NCBI GenBank assembly: GCA_027942505.1
Contig: JAQFVO010000671.1
Location: 1 to 42,496, forward strand
Direction: 5' to 3'
Source of the DNA: Endozoicomonas sp.
GTDB lineage: Bacteria; Pseudomonadota; Gammaproteobacteria; Pseudomonadales; Endozoicomonadaceae
Length of the DNA: 42,496 bases
The notes beneath the pieces were generated by a model, which saw nothing but the letters and a program-made list of their open reading frames with translations, made no database searches and was not told the origin of the DNA. The position numbers were made by a program, and so were the translations under genes. Positions 23,409 through 31,845 of the stretch are shown here, in pieces (the first letter of the stretch is position 1; every line of letters starts with the position of its first letter).

Positions 23409-25406
23409 ATGAGCAACCTGAATCTCTCCGTTATTATTAGTGCAGTGGATCGCATTACACAGCCGGTTCGGCAGGTGATCAGAACTACTGAGGGATTAAC
23501 CAGCAGCATCAGCAGCCAGTCCCAGGAATTGCAAAAGCTGGGACGTCTGAATAAGGATATTGAACACTTTAAAAAACTCAAGACGGCCAACCGGGAAACC
23601 AGTAAAACACTGGCTGAGACACGGGAGAAAGCCACACGACTTGGTCGCGAGCTGACCAATACAGCTAAGCCATCTGCCAAGCTGCGTCGCGAATTTGCAC
23701 AGGCCAGAAAACAGGTGCAACGGTTAGAAGCTCAGCAGACCAGTCAGCGCGAAAATCTGACACGGTTGCGGAGCACATTAAACCAGACAGGGGTTTCAAC
23801 TCGTAATCTGGGTGACGAACAACGGAGACTGCAACGAGAAGCCGAACAAGCCACTGCTGCCATTGCAAAACAGCAGCAAAGTCTGAAAAACCTGAAGAGT
23901 GCCCGGGAAAATATTAGCCGGGGTATGGCTCAGGCGTCTAAAGCTATGGTGGCGGGCGCAACAGCCATTTCCGGTGCAGTTGTCGGATTAACACTGGCCA
24001 ATAAAAACTTTTCTGATCAGGCGTCACAGGCCGCTGCGGTAGGTTTGGATTTCAGCACTTACCAGGTGTTTGGAAAAGTCGTGTCCGATGCCGGTTTGGC
24101 AGCTGATACCGTTATTGATCTTGTTGAAGAGATGAACAACAAGATGGGGGAGTCTGCTGCTATTGAAGAGATGACCGCCGTTACTGAAAGCCTCGGTATT
24201 CTTGGCCTTGCTTATGAAGATATCGCCAGCCTCTCCCCGGAAAAACAATTCCTTGCCATCACCAAAGCCGCTCAGGGGCTGGGTGACGCCCAACAAGCAG
24301 CTAGTGCCGTTGATATGCTAATGGGGGGTGAATCCGCCAAGATTATCGGGCATCTTCGCCAGCAGACAACCAGTGTTGATGACCTGGTGGCCAGTTACAA
24401 AGGCATGAGTGTTGTTACCAAAGAGGGTGAGAATGGCGCCAAAGCTTTTAATAAAAGCATGGGCAGTATCACCTTTGCTATTGGCTCTGTTTTTCAGGAG
24501 ATTAGTGGCTTGATCGGCGGGGCTCTGGCTCCTGCACTTACCGAGTGGTCAAAAAAGATAGCGGATTTTTTCAATAACAATCGGGACCAGATCACCCAAT
24601 GGGCTGACAAGGCCGCTGCGGCATTTCCGCTGATTATTGAAGGTATTGCCGGTTTGGGTAAAGGGCTTTATCAGCTGGGCTCAGCCGTCAACAGTGTTAT
24701 GCAGTTTTTTGGCGGCTGGGAAAATGCCGCTGTGGTGGTGGGTACCCTGATGGCCGGTAAGTTTCTGGCGTCGGTGATTACCGTGGCTTCCTCAGTGGCG
24801 ACACTGGTGACTGCCATGGGTGGTGTTGGCGCGATAATGACATCCGTTGGGATTGGCTTTAAAGCGCTGGGCGCTGCCTTTATGGCTAATCCCATTGGTT
24901 TGGTTATCAGCGCCATTGCCCTGGCTGCCGGTTTGCTGGTCGTTAACTGGAGCAGTATCGGCCCCTGGTTCAGCGCGCTATGGGACGACATTACAAACAC
25001 GCTCAGCAGTGGATGGGATCTGATTAAGAAGATATTTTCTTACTCGCCCATGGGGCTAATCATTAGAGCATGGTCACCCATGCTCGACTGGGTCAGCAGT
25101 AAAATCGGCTGGATCGGTGACGCCCTGGGCAGCGTTAAAAGCTTCTTTGGTGGTGACGACAGCAGGCAAAAACCAGCAGGAACGGCCAGGAAAATGAGTG
25201 CAGCGGCAGCGGTATCGTCGGCATTGGTGGCCACACCTGCCATAACCACGGCATCACAACCGGTGACCAATACCGATAACAGCAGCTATCAGATCAGCAT
25301 CCAGCAACAACCTGGTGAAGACGCTGACGCCCTTGCACAAAAAGTGATGGATAAAATAAGACAACAAAAAGCCGAACGCATCGGCGGGGAGATGTTTGAT
25401 GAGTAG
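23409..25406 (+). CDS. T: Tail tape measure protein (gpT-like)
   Basis: This is a 665-residue protein. The start NLSVIISAVDRITQPVRQVI and the long coiled coil from about 40 to 160 (Gln/Arg/Leu-rich heptads) are followed by a Gly/Ala-rich hydrophobic region with possible membrane helices. Those helices are near residues 440-510 (VTAMGGVGAIMTSVGIGF, GLVISAIALAAGLLVV). The C-terminus is soluble. These are standard tape-measure features of P2-type phages; length sets tail length. It is the largest tail gene and lies directly after E/E'. Confidence 0.93.
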   Translation: MSNLNLSVIISAVDRITQPVRQVIRTTEGLTSSISSQSQELQKLGRLNKDIEHFKKLKTANRETSKTLAETREKATRLGRELTNTAKPSAKLRREFAQARKQVQRLEAQQTSQRENLTRLRSTLNQTGVSTRNLGDEQRRLQREAEQATAAIAKQQQSLKNLKSARENISRGMAQASKAMVAGATAISGAVVGLTLANKNFSDQASQAAAVGLDFSTYQVFGKVVSDAGLAADTVIDLVEEMNNKMGESAAIEEMTAVTESLGILGLAYEDIASLSPEKQFLAITKAAQGLGDAQQAASAVDMLMGGESAKIIGHLRQQTTSVDDLVASYKGMSVVTKEGENGAKAFNKSMGSITFAIGSVFQEISGLIGGALAPALTEWSKKIADFFNNNRDQITQWADKAAAAFPLIIEGIAGLGKGLYQLGSAVNSVMQFFGGWENAAVVVGTLMAGKFLASVITVASSVATLVTAMGGVGAIMTSVGIGFKALGAAFMANPIGLVISAIALAAGLLVVNWSSIGPWFSALWDDITNTLSSGWDLIKKIFSYSPMGLIIRAWSPMLDWVSSKIGWIGDALGSVKSFFGGDDSRQKPAGTARKMSAAAAVSSALVATPAITTASQPVTNTDNSSYQISIQQQPGEDADALAQKVMDKIRQQKAERIGGEMFDE

Positions 25407-25806
25407 CGTTATGCTGGCATTGGGTAGCTATCGATTCAGCATCAATACCGCCGCCCTGCAAAGCCTGGACAGAACCAGCAGTTGGCGCTGGCAGGCACAA
25501 GCCCGTGCAGGGTCGAAACCCATGCAACAGTTTCTCGGCCCCGATGCGGATACCATCAACCTGCAAGGGATTATTCTCCCGCATTACAAAGGTGGTCTGG
25601 GTCAGGTAGACATCATGCGCCAACAGGCAGACACCGGTAAACCATTGCTTCTGACTGATGGCAGTGGTGGTGTTCATGGCCAGTGGGTTATTACCGGGAT
25701 TACTGAAACCCGTAAAATACTGATGGATAACGGCCAGCCAAGAGCTATAGAGTTCTCGCTACAGATACGCCAGTACGGAGACGACAATGCCACAGTATCG
25801 CACTAA
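25399..25806 (+). CDS. U: Tail protein gpU
   Basis: This 135-residue protein starts at the ATG at 25399, one codon after an in-frame TTG, and overlaps the tape-measure stop. It contains LALGSYRFSINTAALQSL and GPDADTINLQGIILPHYKGG, and ends with FSLQIRQYGDD. It matches P2 gpU, which caps the distal tube end or hub. It overlaps gpX by 20 bases. Confidence 0.92.
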   Translation: MSSVMLALGSYRFSINTAALQSLDRTSSWRWQAQARAGSKPMQQFLGPDADTINLQGIILPHYKGGLGQVDIMRQQADTGKPLLLTDGSGGVHGQWVITGITETRKILMDNGQPRAIEFSLQIRQYGDDNATVSH

Positions 25807-25990
25807 AACTGGTGATATGTTGGACGCTATCTGTTTTAAATATTACGGGCAACACGGATATGAACCCATGGTACTGGACGCCAACCCCGGATTATCAATC
25901 CGAAACCCGATCTACCCATCCGGTTTGATAATTGAATTACCAGAAAAACCCACTTCTGATACTAAAGCCACCGTGAGACTCTGGGACTGA
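25787..25990 (+). CDS. X: Tail protein gpX (LysM-like)
   Basis: This 67-residue protein has a LysM-like unit: YRTKTGDMLDAICFKYYGQ, then EPMVLDANPGLSIRNPIYPSG and a LIIELPE end. P2 gpX has the same form and is thought to bind peptidoglycan at the tail tip. The stop overlaps the gpD start by one base. Confidence 0.93.
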   Translation: MPQYRTKTGDMLDAICFKYYGQHGYEPMVLDANPGLSIRNPIYPSGLIIELPEKPTSDTKATVRLWD

Positions 25991-26958
25991 TGACAACTCC
26001 GGTATTCACCATAGACGCTGATAATAAAGACATAACCACCGCCATTCGTCAGCGGCTGCTAAGCCTGCGGATAACGGACGTTGCCGGTTATGATTCAGAT
26101 ACATTGGAGATCACCATCGATGACCGTGAAGGTATCGTTTCATTGCCACCTACCGGGGCATTACTGCGGGTATCCCTTGGCTACGAAAACAACTTGCAAC
26201 TGATGGGCAGGTTTGTTGTTGATGAATTGCGCTTGTCGGGCCCGTCCATGAAACTGACCATCACGGCCAGGGCCGCCGACTTTAAACAACAACTAAAACA
26301 ACAAAAAACTCGGGCTTGGGAAAACATCACCATCGACGGTATTGTCAGTACCATTGCCGCCAGTCATGAACTGGAACCCATTATCAGCAGTCCGTTATCA
26401 GATACCCTGATATTCAGAATTGATCAGACTGACGAAAGCGATCTACACTTTCTCACCCGGCTTGGCAAAGATCACGATGCCATTGCCAAACCAACCAACA
26501 AGAAACTGATCTTTGCCCCCAGAGGCGAGGCCAAGACCGCCAGCGGTCAACCCATGGCGCCGGTCAGCCTGACACGAATTCAGCTGAGCAGTTGGAGCGC
26601 CCGATTGTCTGACAGGAACAAATACCAGAGTGTCACTGCCTACTATCACGACACATCCGAAGGACAACGAATCCCGGTAACTGCCGGCCAAGGCGAACCC
26701 CGGTATACACTCAGGAACAACCAACCTGACATAGCAACCGCTCAACAGGCAGCATTTGCCAAATTCAAAAGTTTGAACCGTGGATCGGGCAGTCTCAGTT
26801 TCACTATGCCAGGCAATCCTGACCTGATGGCAGAAACCCCAATAACCATCTTAGGTATCAGGACCGGCATCGATGGCCGTTGGATAGCAACCAGGGTCAT
26901 TCATGAACTGAGCAGCTCAGGATACATCACCACAGTAGAGGCAGAAACAGCAGAGTGA
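25990..26958 (+). CDS. D: Tail hub protein gpD (late control D)
   Basis: This 322-residue baseplate hub has ITDVAGYDSDTLEITIDDRE, the hub-type beta barrel with GRFVVDELRLSGPSMKLTI, and a middle DESDLHFLTRLGKDHDA segment. Its end, with ITILGIRTGIDGRWIATRV, is typical of the P2 gpD family. It ends the rightward tail operon, and no ogr-like activator follows, so late control probably rests on the Q-like protein. Confidence 0.94.
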   Translation: MTTPVFTIDADNKDITTAIRQRLLSLRITDVAGYDSDTLEITIDDREGIVSLPPTGALLRVSLGYENNLQLMGRFVVDELRLSGPSMKLTITARAADFKQQLKQQKTRAWENITIDGIVSTIAASHELEPIISSPLSDTLIFRIDQTDESDLHFLTRLGKDHDAIAKPTNKKLIFAPRGEAKTASGQPMAPVSLTRIQLSSWSARLSDRNKYQSVTAYYHDTSEGQRIPVTAGQGEPRYTLRNNQPDIATAQQAAFAKFKSLNRGSGSLSFTMPGNPDLMAETPITILGIRTGIDGRWIATRVIHELSSSGYITTVEAETAE

Positions 26959-26962
26959 CGGG

Positions 26963-27160
26963 TTACCGGCCATCTGAATCCATGTTCTCAGCAAAAAGCA
27001 ACTTGGTTTTTGCATTGATCAGCTGGGCTTCCAGTTCAAAGATTTTGCCGGTGAGCTCAAGCATGGCATTTGCGGGATTGTCGGTTGCAAACTGGACAGT
27101 ACCATTTTCGTTTTGCAGAACTTCAACGCTGGCTAATTTCAGAATAATTTTCTGTTTCAT
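26963..27160 (-). CDS. Small hypothetical protein, antisense-oriented
   Basis: This is a 65-residue ORF read leftward toward the tail operon end. It starts at an ATG about 8 bases after GGTGGA. The N-terminal part is beta-like (KQKIILKLASVEVLQNENGT), followed by a helix (NAMLELTGKIFELEAQLINA) with heptad-like leucines. It looks more protein-like than the ORF on the other strand. No family is recognised. It could be a phage accessory gene expressed from the prophage. Confidence 0.5.
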   Translation of the reverse strand: MKQKIILKLASVEVLQNENGTVQFATDNPANAMLELTGKIFELEAQLINAKTKLLFAENMDSDGR

Positions 27161-27288
27161 TGCCAAGATCCACCATTAAAAGCTGTTGAAAAGCAACCAT
27201 TGTAGTTAATATTTAGGTCAAAATAATTTTTTCAAAAAATTGATATTAGTTTGACAGAACCCTTGCTATCAGAGGCTTAAACTCTATT

Positions 27289-27332
<44 letters not shown>

Positions 27333-27393
27333 GGCGGTCATTCGGCCAATTTGCATCTATCTTAAATGGTCGCCCATACGAGGAACTAACAGT

Positions 27394-27600
27394 ATGGTCG
27401 TCCATCCAGAGCTATCATGGCAGGATCAGCACTATCGTAACCTTTCCGCTCACCTGGAGAATTTGATAATGATTGAACAAAATACCAAAGATCATCAAAC
27501 AAGGCTGCAACTGGTCACCTTGCGTCGCGCTCTAGCCATGGAACTTAATGAAATAGAGCGGCGAATGAAAATAATAAAAAAATTGGAGCCGGGCGCTTAG
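27394..27600 (+). CDS. Small helical hypothetical protein
   Basis: This is a 68-residue protein with a GAGGA ribosome site about 9 bases before the ATG. It is nearly all helical and charged, with two arms (YRNLSAHLENLIMIEQNTKD, RLQLVTLRRALAMELNEIER), and so probably a coiled coil. No family is recognised. It is read rightward between the tail operon end and the integrase-like gene. The AGCC repeat upstream could affect its leader. Confidence 0.55.
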   Translation: MVVHPELSWQDQHYRNLSAHLENLIMIEQNTKDHQTRLQLVTLRRALAMELNEIERRMKIIKKLEPGA

Positions 27601-27637
27601 TAAAGCCCAAATGCAGCCCCTTTGTACTTTTGCGTAA

Positions 27638-27764
27638 ACGCTCTTGTATGGCACAAAGACACCCGGCACAGAATGCCAGTCGTCCCAAGAGATGGCGTCT
27701 CCATTTGCAGGTTACTAAGCCTGATCAGGTGACAGACGCCATTATGCCACACAAGAGCGTTTTT
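27638..27764 (+). other. Large nested inverted repeat with terminal T-run (possible structured RNA or terminator)
   Basis: The outer arms 27638-27653 and 27745-27760 pair over 16 bases with one mismatch. An inner pair ATGGCGTCT (27692-27700) and AGACGCCAT (27734-27742) is perfect, and a small GGCA/TGCC hairpin lies between. The 3' outer arm is followed by TTTT. The shape is a branched RNA fold ending like a terminator. It could also be a small inverted-repeat element. No protein is convincing here. Confidence 0.5.
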
Positions 27765-27805
27765 GCACTATATCGAACGTACGGTGTAAGGAAAAGCAAC
27801 GGCAG

Positions 27806-28321
27806 TCAATTCATAACTCCCCGGGTTCGCAGAGATGTGATGGCCATCTGCACCAGATTGGCACTGCGCTTGTTATCGATCTCATCCCTATATCGAAAAA
27901 TGGAATAAAGCAGCTCTGCTTCAAACAGCAGTTCGGCACTGCTTGCCCCTGCCCTGACCCTTCCTTCAAAAAATCCTTCAATCGTATCAGATCGCAACAT
28001 CAGAAAAGTTTGGTTCGACAGTGCATCAAAATGATCCAGAGCAGTTCGAAACTCACCAACAAATTCACCAATGGTCTTCAGACTCCGGTAGTCATCATCG
28101 GTTTCGTCTCTCTGCTCCAGTTTTTTGATTGCACCCGACAACTCTTCTTTGACTTTTTCCCGCTTCATCACCAGCTCAACAGTGCCGGCCCATCGTTCAG
28201 CTTCCAGTTTGGTCTTAAACGTTTTTGACCGTGAGACCTGCTTGCCATCCTTCCAGATCCGGCAAACCGCCTTTATTTTGATACTACCGTCTGCCTGGGC
28301 AATCTCTACATACGTTGCCAT
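27806..28321 (-). CDS. Integrase-like protein lacking the catalytic domain
   Basis: This is a 171-residue protein read leftward. The first 50 residues (YVEIAQADGSIKIKAVCRIW, then SKTFKTKLEAERWA) match the arm-binding N-terminal domain of phage tyrosine recombinases. Residues about 110-165 (RVRAGASSAELLFEAELLYS, then SLRTRG) resemble the core-binding SAM-like domain. It stops before the catalytic domain, so the R-H-R-Y residues are absent. It may be a truncated integrase remnant or an independent DNA-binding protein. A full integrase could lie outside the window. Confidence 0.6.
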   Translation of the reverse strand: MATYVEIAQADGSIKIKAVCRIWKDGKQVSRSKTFKTKLEAERWAGTVELVMKREKVKEELSGAIKKLEQRDETDDDYRSLKTIGEFVGEFRTALDHFDALSNQTFLMLRSDTIEGFFEGRVRAGASSAELLFEAELLYSIFRYRDEIDNKRSANLVQMAITSLRTRGVMN

Positions 28322-28796
28322 CCTCCGCCCCCCCTACTTCACAAATCAGATACTGAACAGTTAGACATTAAAATTACAGAATGAGTCCAACGTCCCAATA
28401 TATATCGAACAAATGACCAAATTCTTGTGTACCAAGCCAAGTACCCTTTGGTACACATTGTCATAATTTGGTCATAATTTTGTAGCCCTGATAGCCCTAA
28501 ATATACCTGTATAACCGTCCAGTTATAGTCTGCATATGAGGACAAATAAAATCACTTAACATGCTGATAAATATAGGAAAGACAGACAAAAAGAAACCCG
28601 CGATTCTGGGGGAAGAATGCACGGGCTAAGACCATTAGGAGTGAAACATAGGTACACAATCCAAGTACCAAGGCCATCTCTGGCCCAGACTGACTTAATC
28701 GTAGGGGGAATTCGATCAAACCAGCAACCCAAGTATGGACCAGTGTAGGGAAACGTCCATTGATTTCTAAGACCTTTTATTAATAACAGTCCCTGT
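28322..28796. other. 475-bp non-coding right prophage end, possible attachment region
   Basis: No convincing gene is present. The stretch is A/T-rich and holds the nested palindromes at 28413-28475 and an imperfect hairpin at 28597-28625 (CCCG and ATTCT pairing with AGAAT and CGGG). The words CCAAGTAC recur at 28437 and again near 28662. This repetitive mix beside an integrase-like gene suits an attachment or control region. The exact attR cannot be set. Confidence 0.5.
28413..28475. promoter_or_regulatory. Nested inverted repeats upstream of the integrase-like gene
   Basis: ATGACCAAATT (28413-28423) is a perfect inverted match to AATTTGGTCAT (28465-28475). Inside it, GTGTACCAA (28427-28435) matches TTGGTACAC (28448-28456). 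A 10-base direct repeat GTCATAATTT occurs at 28460 and 28471, and TAGCCCT is repeated just after. The layout suggests binding sites for a dimeric repressor or recombinase. Confidence 0.55.
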
Positions 28797-29072
28797 TCAA
28801 AGACTCAGGTTGACTTGCTCGAACAAAGCATCGCATCGCTGGGCGAGAGCCCGGTCAAGGGCCAGAACGCCGCTGCCTTCATCAGACTGGTGCGTCCCCC
28901 AGGCCACCGTAACGCGACCCCACTCGATGACTATGCGCGGGTGGTGAACATGACTTTCCGCCAGGCATGCTACAGCATTGCAAAATGCCAGGGCCCGCGA
29001 ATATTTTTTCAACACAAAGGCTTTTTCAATATGATCTATTCCGTCGTATTGACGGATATCCCAATCGTTCAT
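28797..29072 (-). CDS. Pterin-4a-carbinolamine dehydratase-like protein
   Basis: This 91-residue protein has the PhhB/DCoH family core: DGIDHIEKAFVLKKYSRALA, then FCNAVACLAESHVHHPRI, then EWGRVTVAWGTH. The HHP motif and following W.TH residues are the active-site histidines of the family, which recycles the tetrahydropterin cofactor. It is slightly shorter than the usual 95-118 residues at the N-terminus. A GGAG ribosome site lies about 8 bases upstream. It is the first host-type gene beyond the prophage. Confidence 0.82.
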   Translation of the reverse strand: MNDWDIRQYDGIDHIEKAFVLKKYSRALAFCNAVACLAESHVHHPRIVIEWGRVTVAWGTHQSDEGSGVLALDRALAQRCDALFEQVNLSL

Positions 29073-29329
29073 ACGGTCACTCCTGCATTGAACGGCGACG
29101 ACAGGTCAGTCTAATTTAAATATTCCGAGTTGGCAGCAGAAATGCAGGTATAAACGTGGATACTTAGAAATCGGGTTGTCAGAACATTACCAAAGGCTTT
29201 CAGAGTCAATCTGTTTGCATATGGCTGATTATCCGGCAACAACCCAATGCATGGGCCGAGCTGTCACCGTGCGCCTACCGACCGACAATGCCCAGGGTCA
29301 CTGGATGGTTAATCCAGAACAATGAATTC

Positions 29330-29722
29330 TCACTTCTCGGTTTCGGTCTCAATTTCTTCAGTTTTCAGTTGCTCGAGCTCTTGAGTGGCAGTGTTCAGTT
29401 GTTGTGTCAGTTGCTTTTGTTTGCTCTTAAGGCCGCTGTTTTCACCAGTCAGCGCGCGATTTTGCTCTTGCAGGCGCTTGATCTGTTTCTTCATGCGGTC
29501 CGGGTTGCTGGCTCTGAGCTCTTTTAACTCATTTTCCATGGTCTTCAGCTGAGCTGCAGCCTTCTCAGCTTTTTTCTCAGCAGTTTCCAGGCGGGATTTG
29601 AGTTGGCTCACTTCACGGTTGTGCTGCTCTGTAATTTCAATTAGAGCTGCCAGGCGTTGCTGCTCGATGATATCCATTTCATTACTTGTATCAATGCTTC
29701 CGCCCATGCTCAGGGTACCCAT
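29330..29722 (-). CDS. Coiled-coil hypothetical protein
   Basis: The 130-residue product is almost all coiled coil from residue 20 (AALIEITEQHNREVSQLKS, then EKKAEKAAAQLKTMENELKE) and ends in a Glu/Thr-rich tail. No domain is recognised. A clear GGAGGT ribosome site lies 10 bases before the ATG, so it is very likely expressed. It looks like a host gene of unknown role; a cytoskeletal or scaffold function would be speculation. Confidence 0.7.
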   Translation of the reverse strand: MGTLSMGGSIDTSNEMDIIEQQRLAALIEITEQHNREVSQLKSRLETAEKKAEKAAAQLKTMENELKELRASNPDRMKKQIKRLQEQNRALTGENSGLKSKQKQLTQQLNTATQELEQLKTEEIETETEK

Positions 29723-30071
29723 AGATCCGATTACCTCCGGGGAGTTTTATTGAAAAAGAAAGAATATAAGGCCCTTACCAGCGCGCAAGAGCCGCGCCGA
29801 AGCGGGTGTAAATTTAAGAAGACGTGATTTATTCTTCATTAAGCGGCTGGTATAAAGCAGAATCAGTAGACTAGGAGCCGGATTCTAATACAAAAATCGC
29901 GATAAGAAAAGTGAAATATAAAAATGAGTTGGTAATGACCACTTTTTGCAGTGAGAACCGTACACCGCACTCTGCCCCGCGCATCAAAACAGGCATAAAA
30001 AGTGTGTGCCAAAGCCTGTTTGTGAAGGTACTCTGATTACCATTCAATGTTTCAGATCAGTAACTACCGTC
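29723..30071. other. 349-bp non-coding region before aat
   Basis: This stretch separates a leftward gene from the rightward aat-bpt pair and so should hold two divergent promoters. It is A/T-rich with several TATAA-like words, but no promoter or RNA could be assigned with confidence. Confidence 0.4.
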
Positions 30072-30785
30072 ATGTCAGAAACAATATCATTCCTGCCAGG
30101 GCATGTAACAGGATTTCCCTGCGTCAACAGCGCTCTCAAAGAGCCTGACGGACTGCTGGCCGTCGGCGGTAATCTCGGGGTAGATACGCTATTACTGGCT
30201 TACCGGGGCGGTATTTTCCCCTGGTTCAACGAAGGTGATCCACTGCTGTGGTGGTCACCATCGCAACGCATGGTTTTTATCCCCGGAAAATTGCATATAT
30301 CCCGCTCGCTGTTAAAGTTGCTGCGCAAAAATCGTTACCAGGTTACTTTTGATCATGATTTTTCTGCGCTGATCAAGACCTGTGCAAGTTGTTATCAAAG
30401 CAACCAGGGAACCTGGATTACAGCGGATATGATTACTGCCTATACCACTTTGCATCTGGCCGGCCACGCCCATTGTGTTGAGGTCTGGCGTGATGGTGAA
30501 CTGGTCGGTGGGCTGTATGGCGTCGCACTTGGGCAGGTGTTCTTTGCTGAATCCATGTTCAGCAAGGAGAGCAACACCTCAAAAATTGCCCTCGCTGCAC
30601 TGTCTGAACAGTTGGCTCACTGGGGGTTTCAGCTGGTGGACTGTCAGAACTACTCGACGCATTTGGAATCCCTGGGCGCTGGATTGATCAGCAGAGAGTG
30701 CTACATAAAATATCTCAACACCTATTGCTCCAACGATTCAGCCTGTGCAAACTGGCGCCTGGAGTGGCAATGGCATGATGGGTAA
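30072..30785 (+). CDS. aat: Leucyl/phenylalanyl-tRNA-protein transferase
   Basis: This 237-residue enzyme transfers Leu or Phe from tRNA to proteins with N-terminal Arg or Lys, making them ClpS-ClpAP substrates. Visible are EPDGLLAVGGNL, AYRGGIFPWFNEGDPLLWWSP, HCVEVWRDGELVGGLYGVALG and QLVDCQNYSTHLESLGA, all conserved in Aat. The ATG at 30072 gives the family-typical start; the open frame to 30006 adds a Cys-rich stretch without support. It is paired with bpt 2 bases downstream. Confidence 0.96.
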   Translation: MSETISFLPGHVTGFPCVNSALKEPDGLLAVGGNLGVDTLLLAYRGGIFPWFNEGDPLLWWSPSQRMVFIPGKLHISRSLLKLLRKNRYQVTFDHDFSALIKTCASCYQSNQGTWITADMITAYTTLHLAGHAHCVEVWRDGELVGGLYGVALGQVFFAESMFSKESNTSKIALAALSEQLAHWGFQLVDCQNYSTHLESLGAGLISRECYIKYLNTYCSNDSACANWRLEWQWHDG

Positions 30786-30787
30786 GA

Positions 30788-31495
30788 ATGAGTAAATACA
30801 AAGACCTCACATTCTATGCAACGCAACCTCACGAGTGCAGTTACCTGCCAGGGCAGCAGGCAACAACACTGTTCATGGACCCGACCGTAACTCTTGACCA
30901 GGAGTTGTGCTCGGACTTGGCTGAAGCCGGATTTCGTCGCAGTGGCGCCCATATTTACCGGCCAAACTGTACCCAGTGTCAGGCATGTATCCCCATAAGA
31001 GTTCCCGTCGACACATTTGTTTTACGCAGAAGTCAGCGCAAAACCTGGAATCGCAATACTTCGTTGCAGGTCCGTAAAATGCCGCCACACTTTCAGGACG
31101 AGCATTATCATCTTTATCAGCGTTACATTAACCATTACCACCACGATGGTGACATGTACCCCGCTTCTGTGGAGCAATACCTCTCCTTTTTGGTTGATGC
31201 CACTGAATTTACCTCGTTTTATGAGTTTCGTGAGCACGATCAGCTGGTGGCTGTTTCGGTGGTAGATCATCTTCAAAACAGTCTGTCTGCCGTTTATACT
31301 TTCTACCATCCGGATTTTCAGCAGCGCAGCCTGGGTCGCTACTGCGTTTTGTGGCTGATCGAAGAGACCAAAAGGCAGGGCCTGCCCTATCTTCACCTTG
31401 GATACTGGATCAACGGTTGCCGAAAAATGAACTACAAGCTGGAATACCGTCCGGCGCAAATACGCATCAATCATCAGTGGCAGCAGTTGGAATAA
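30788..31495 (+). CDS. bpt: Aspartate/glutamate leucyltransferase
   Basis: This is a 235-residue protein of the Bpt/Ate1 family. It has the N-terminal HECSYLPGQQATTLFMDP, FRRSGAHIYRPNC and TQCQACIPIRVPVD with the conserved cysteines. FYEFREHDQLVAVSVVDHLQ and YWINGCRKMNYK lie at the C-terminal end. It adds Leu to N-terminal Asp or Glu, feeding the same N-degron pathway as aat. It is transcribed with aat, and infA follows. Confidence 0.96.
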   Translation: MSKYKDLTFYATQPHECSYLPGQQATTLFMDPTVTLDQELCSDLAEAGFRRSGAHIYRPNCTQCQACIPIRVPVDTFVLRRSQRKTWNRNTSLQVRKMPPHFQDEHYHLYQRYINHYHHDGDMYPASVEQYLSFLVDATEFTSFYEFREHDQLVAVSVVDHLQNSLSAVYTFYHPDFQQRSLGRYCVLWLIEETKRQGLPYLHLGYWINGCRKMNYKLEYRPAQIRINHQWQQLE

Positions 31496-31595
31496 TTCGC
31501 CGGGCAGTTAAGGGTGCTTTGCTTTAGCGATAATTTTCAGGCAGAATGCCTTGCAATTTAATCAGGCCGTACCAACCCTTCGAGGTAGTTTTTTA

Positions 31596-31814
31596 ATGGC
31601 AAAAGAAGAGAGTCTGGAAATGGAGGGTGTCGTGATCGACACCCTCCCGAATACAATGTTTCGTGTAGAACTGGAAAACGGTCACGTTGTGACCGCTCAT
31701 ATCTCCGGCAAAATGCGCAAAAATTACATTCGAATTCTCACCGGCGACCGGGTTAAGGTAGAACTGACTCCATACGACCTGACTAAAGGCCGTATCACCT
31801 ACCGATCCCGCTAG
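31596..31814 (+). CDS. infA: Translation initiation factor IF-1
   Basis: This 72-residue OB-fold protein ([40 protein letters not shown], then [20 protein letters not shown]) matches IF-1 across its full length. It binds the ribosomal A site during initiation. I start it at 31596, after a GAGGT site; the frame is open upstream to 31551 but the family starts with MAKEE. It is the usual neighbour of bpt in gammaproteobacteria. Confidence 0.98.
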   Translation: MAKEESLEMEGVVIDTLPNTMFRVELENGHVVTAHISGKMRKNYIRILTGDRVKVELTPYDLTKGRITYRSR

Positions 31815-31819
31815 CAGGG

Positions 31820-31845
31820 GCGCTCATCTCTGAGCGCTCTCTCCC
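31820..31845 (+). terminator. Terminator between infA and clpA (convergent)
   Basis: GCGCTCA (31820-31826) and TGAGCGC (31831-31837) form a 7-base stem with a TCTC loop, then a pyrimidine-rich tail. It lies between two convergent genes and probably ends infA transcription. The T-run is weak. Confidence 0.6.

Noticed and set aside
27630-27908. 92-codon plus-strand ORF
   Set aside because: It spans the inverted-repeat structure and runs antisense into the integrase-like gene; composition is not protein-like.
28339-28545. 68-codon minus-strand ORF at the prophage end
   Set aside because: It overlaps nested palindromes and lacks a ribosome site; more likely non-coding control sequence.
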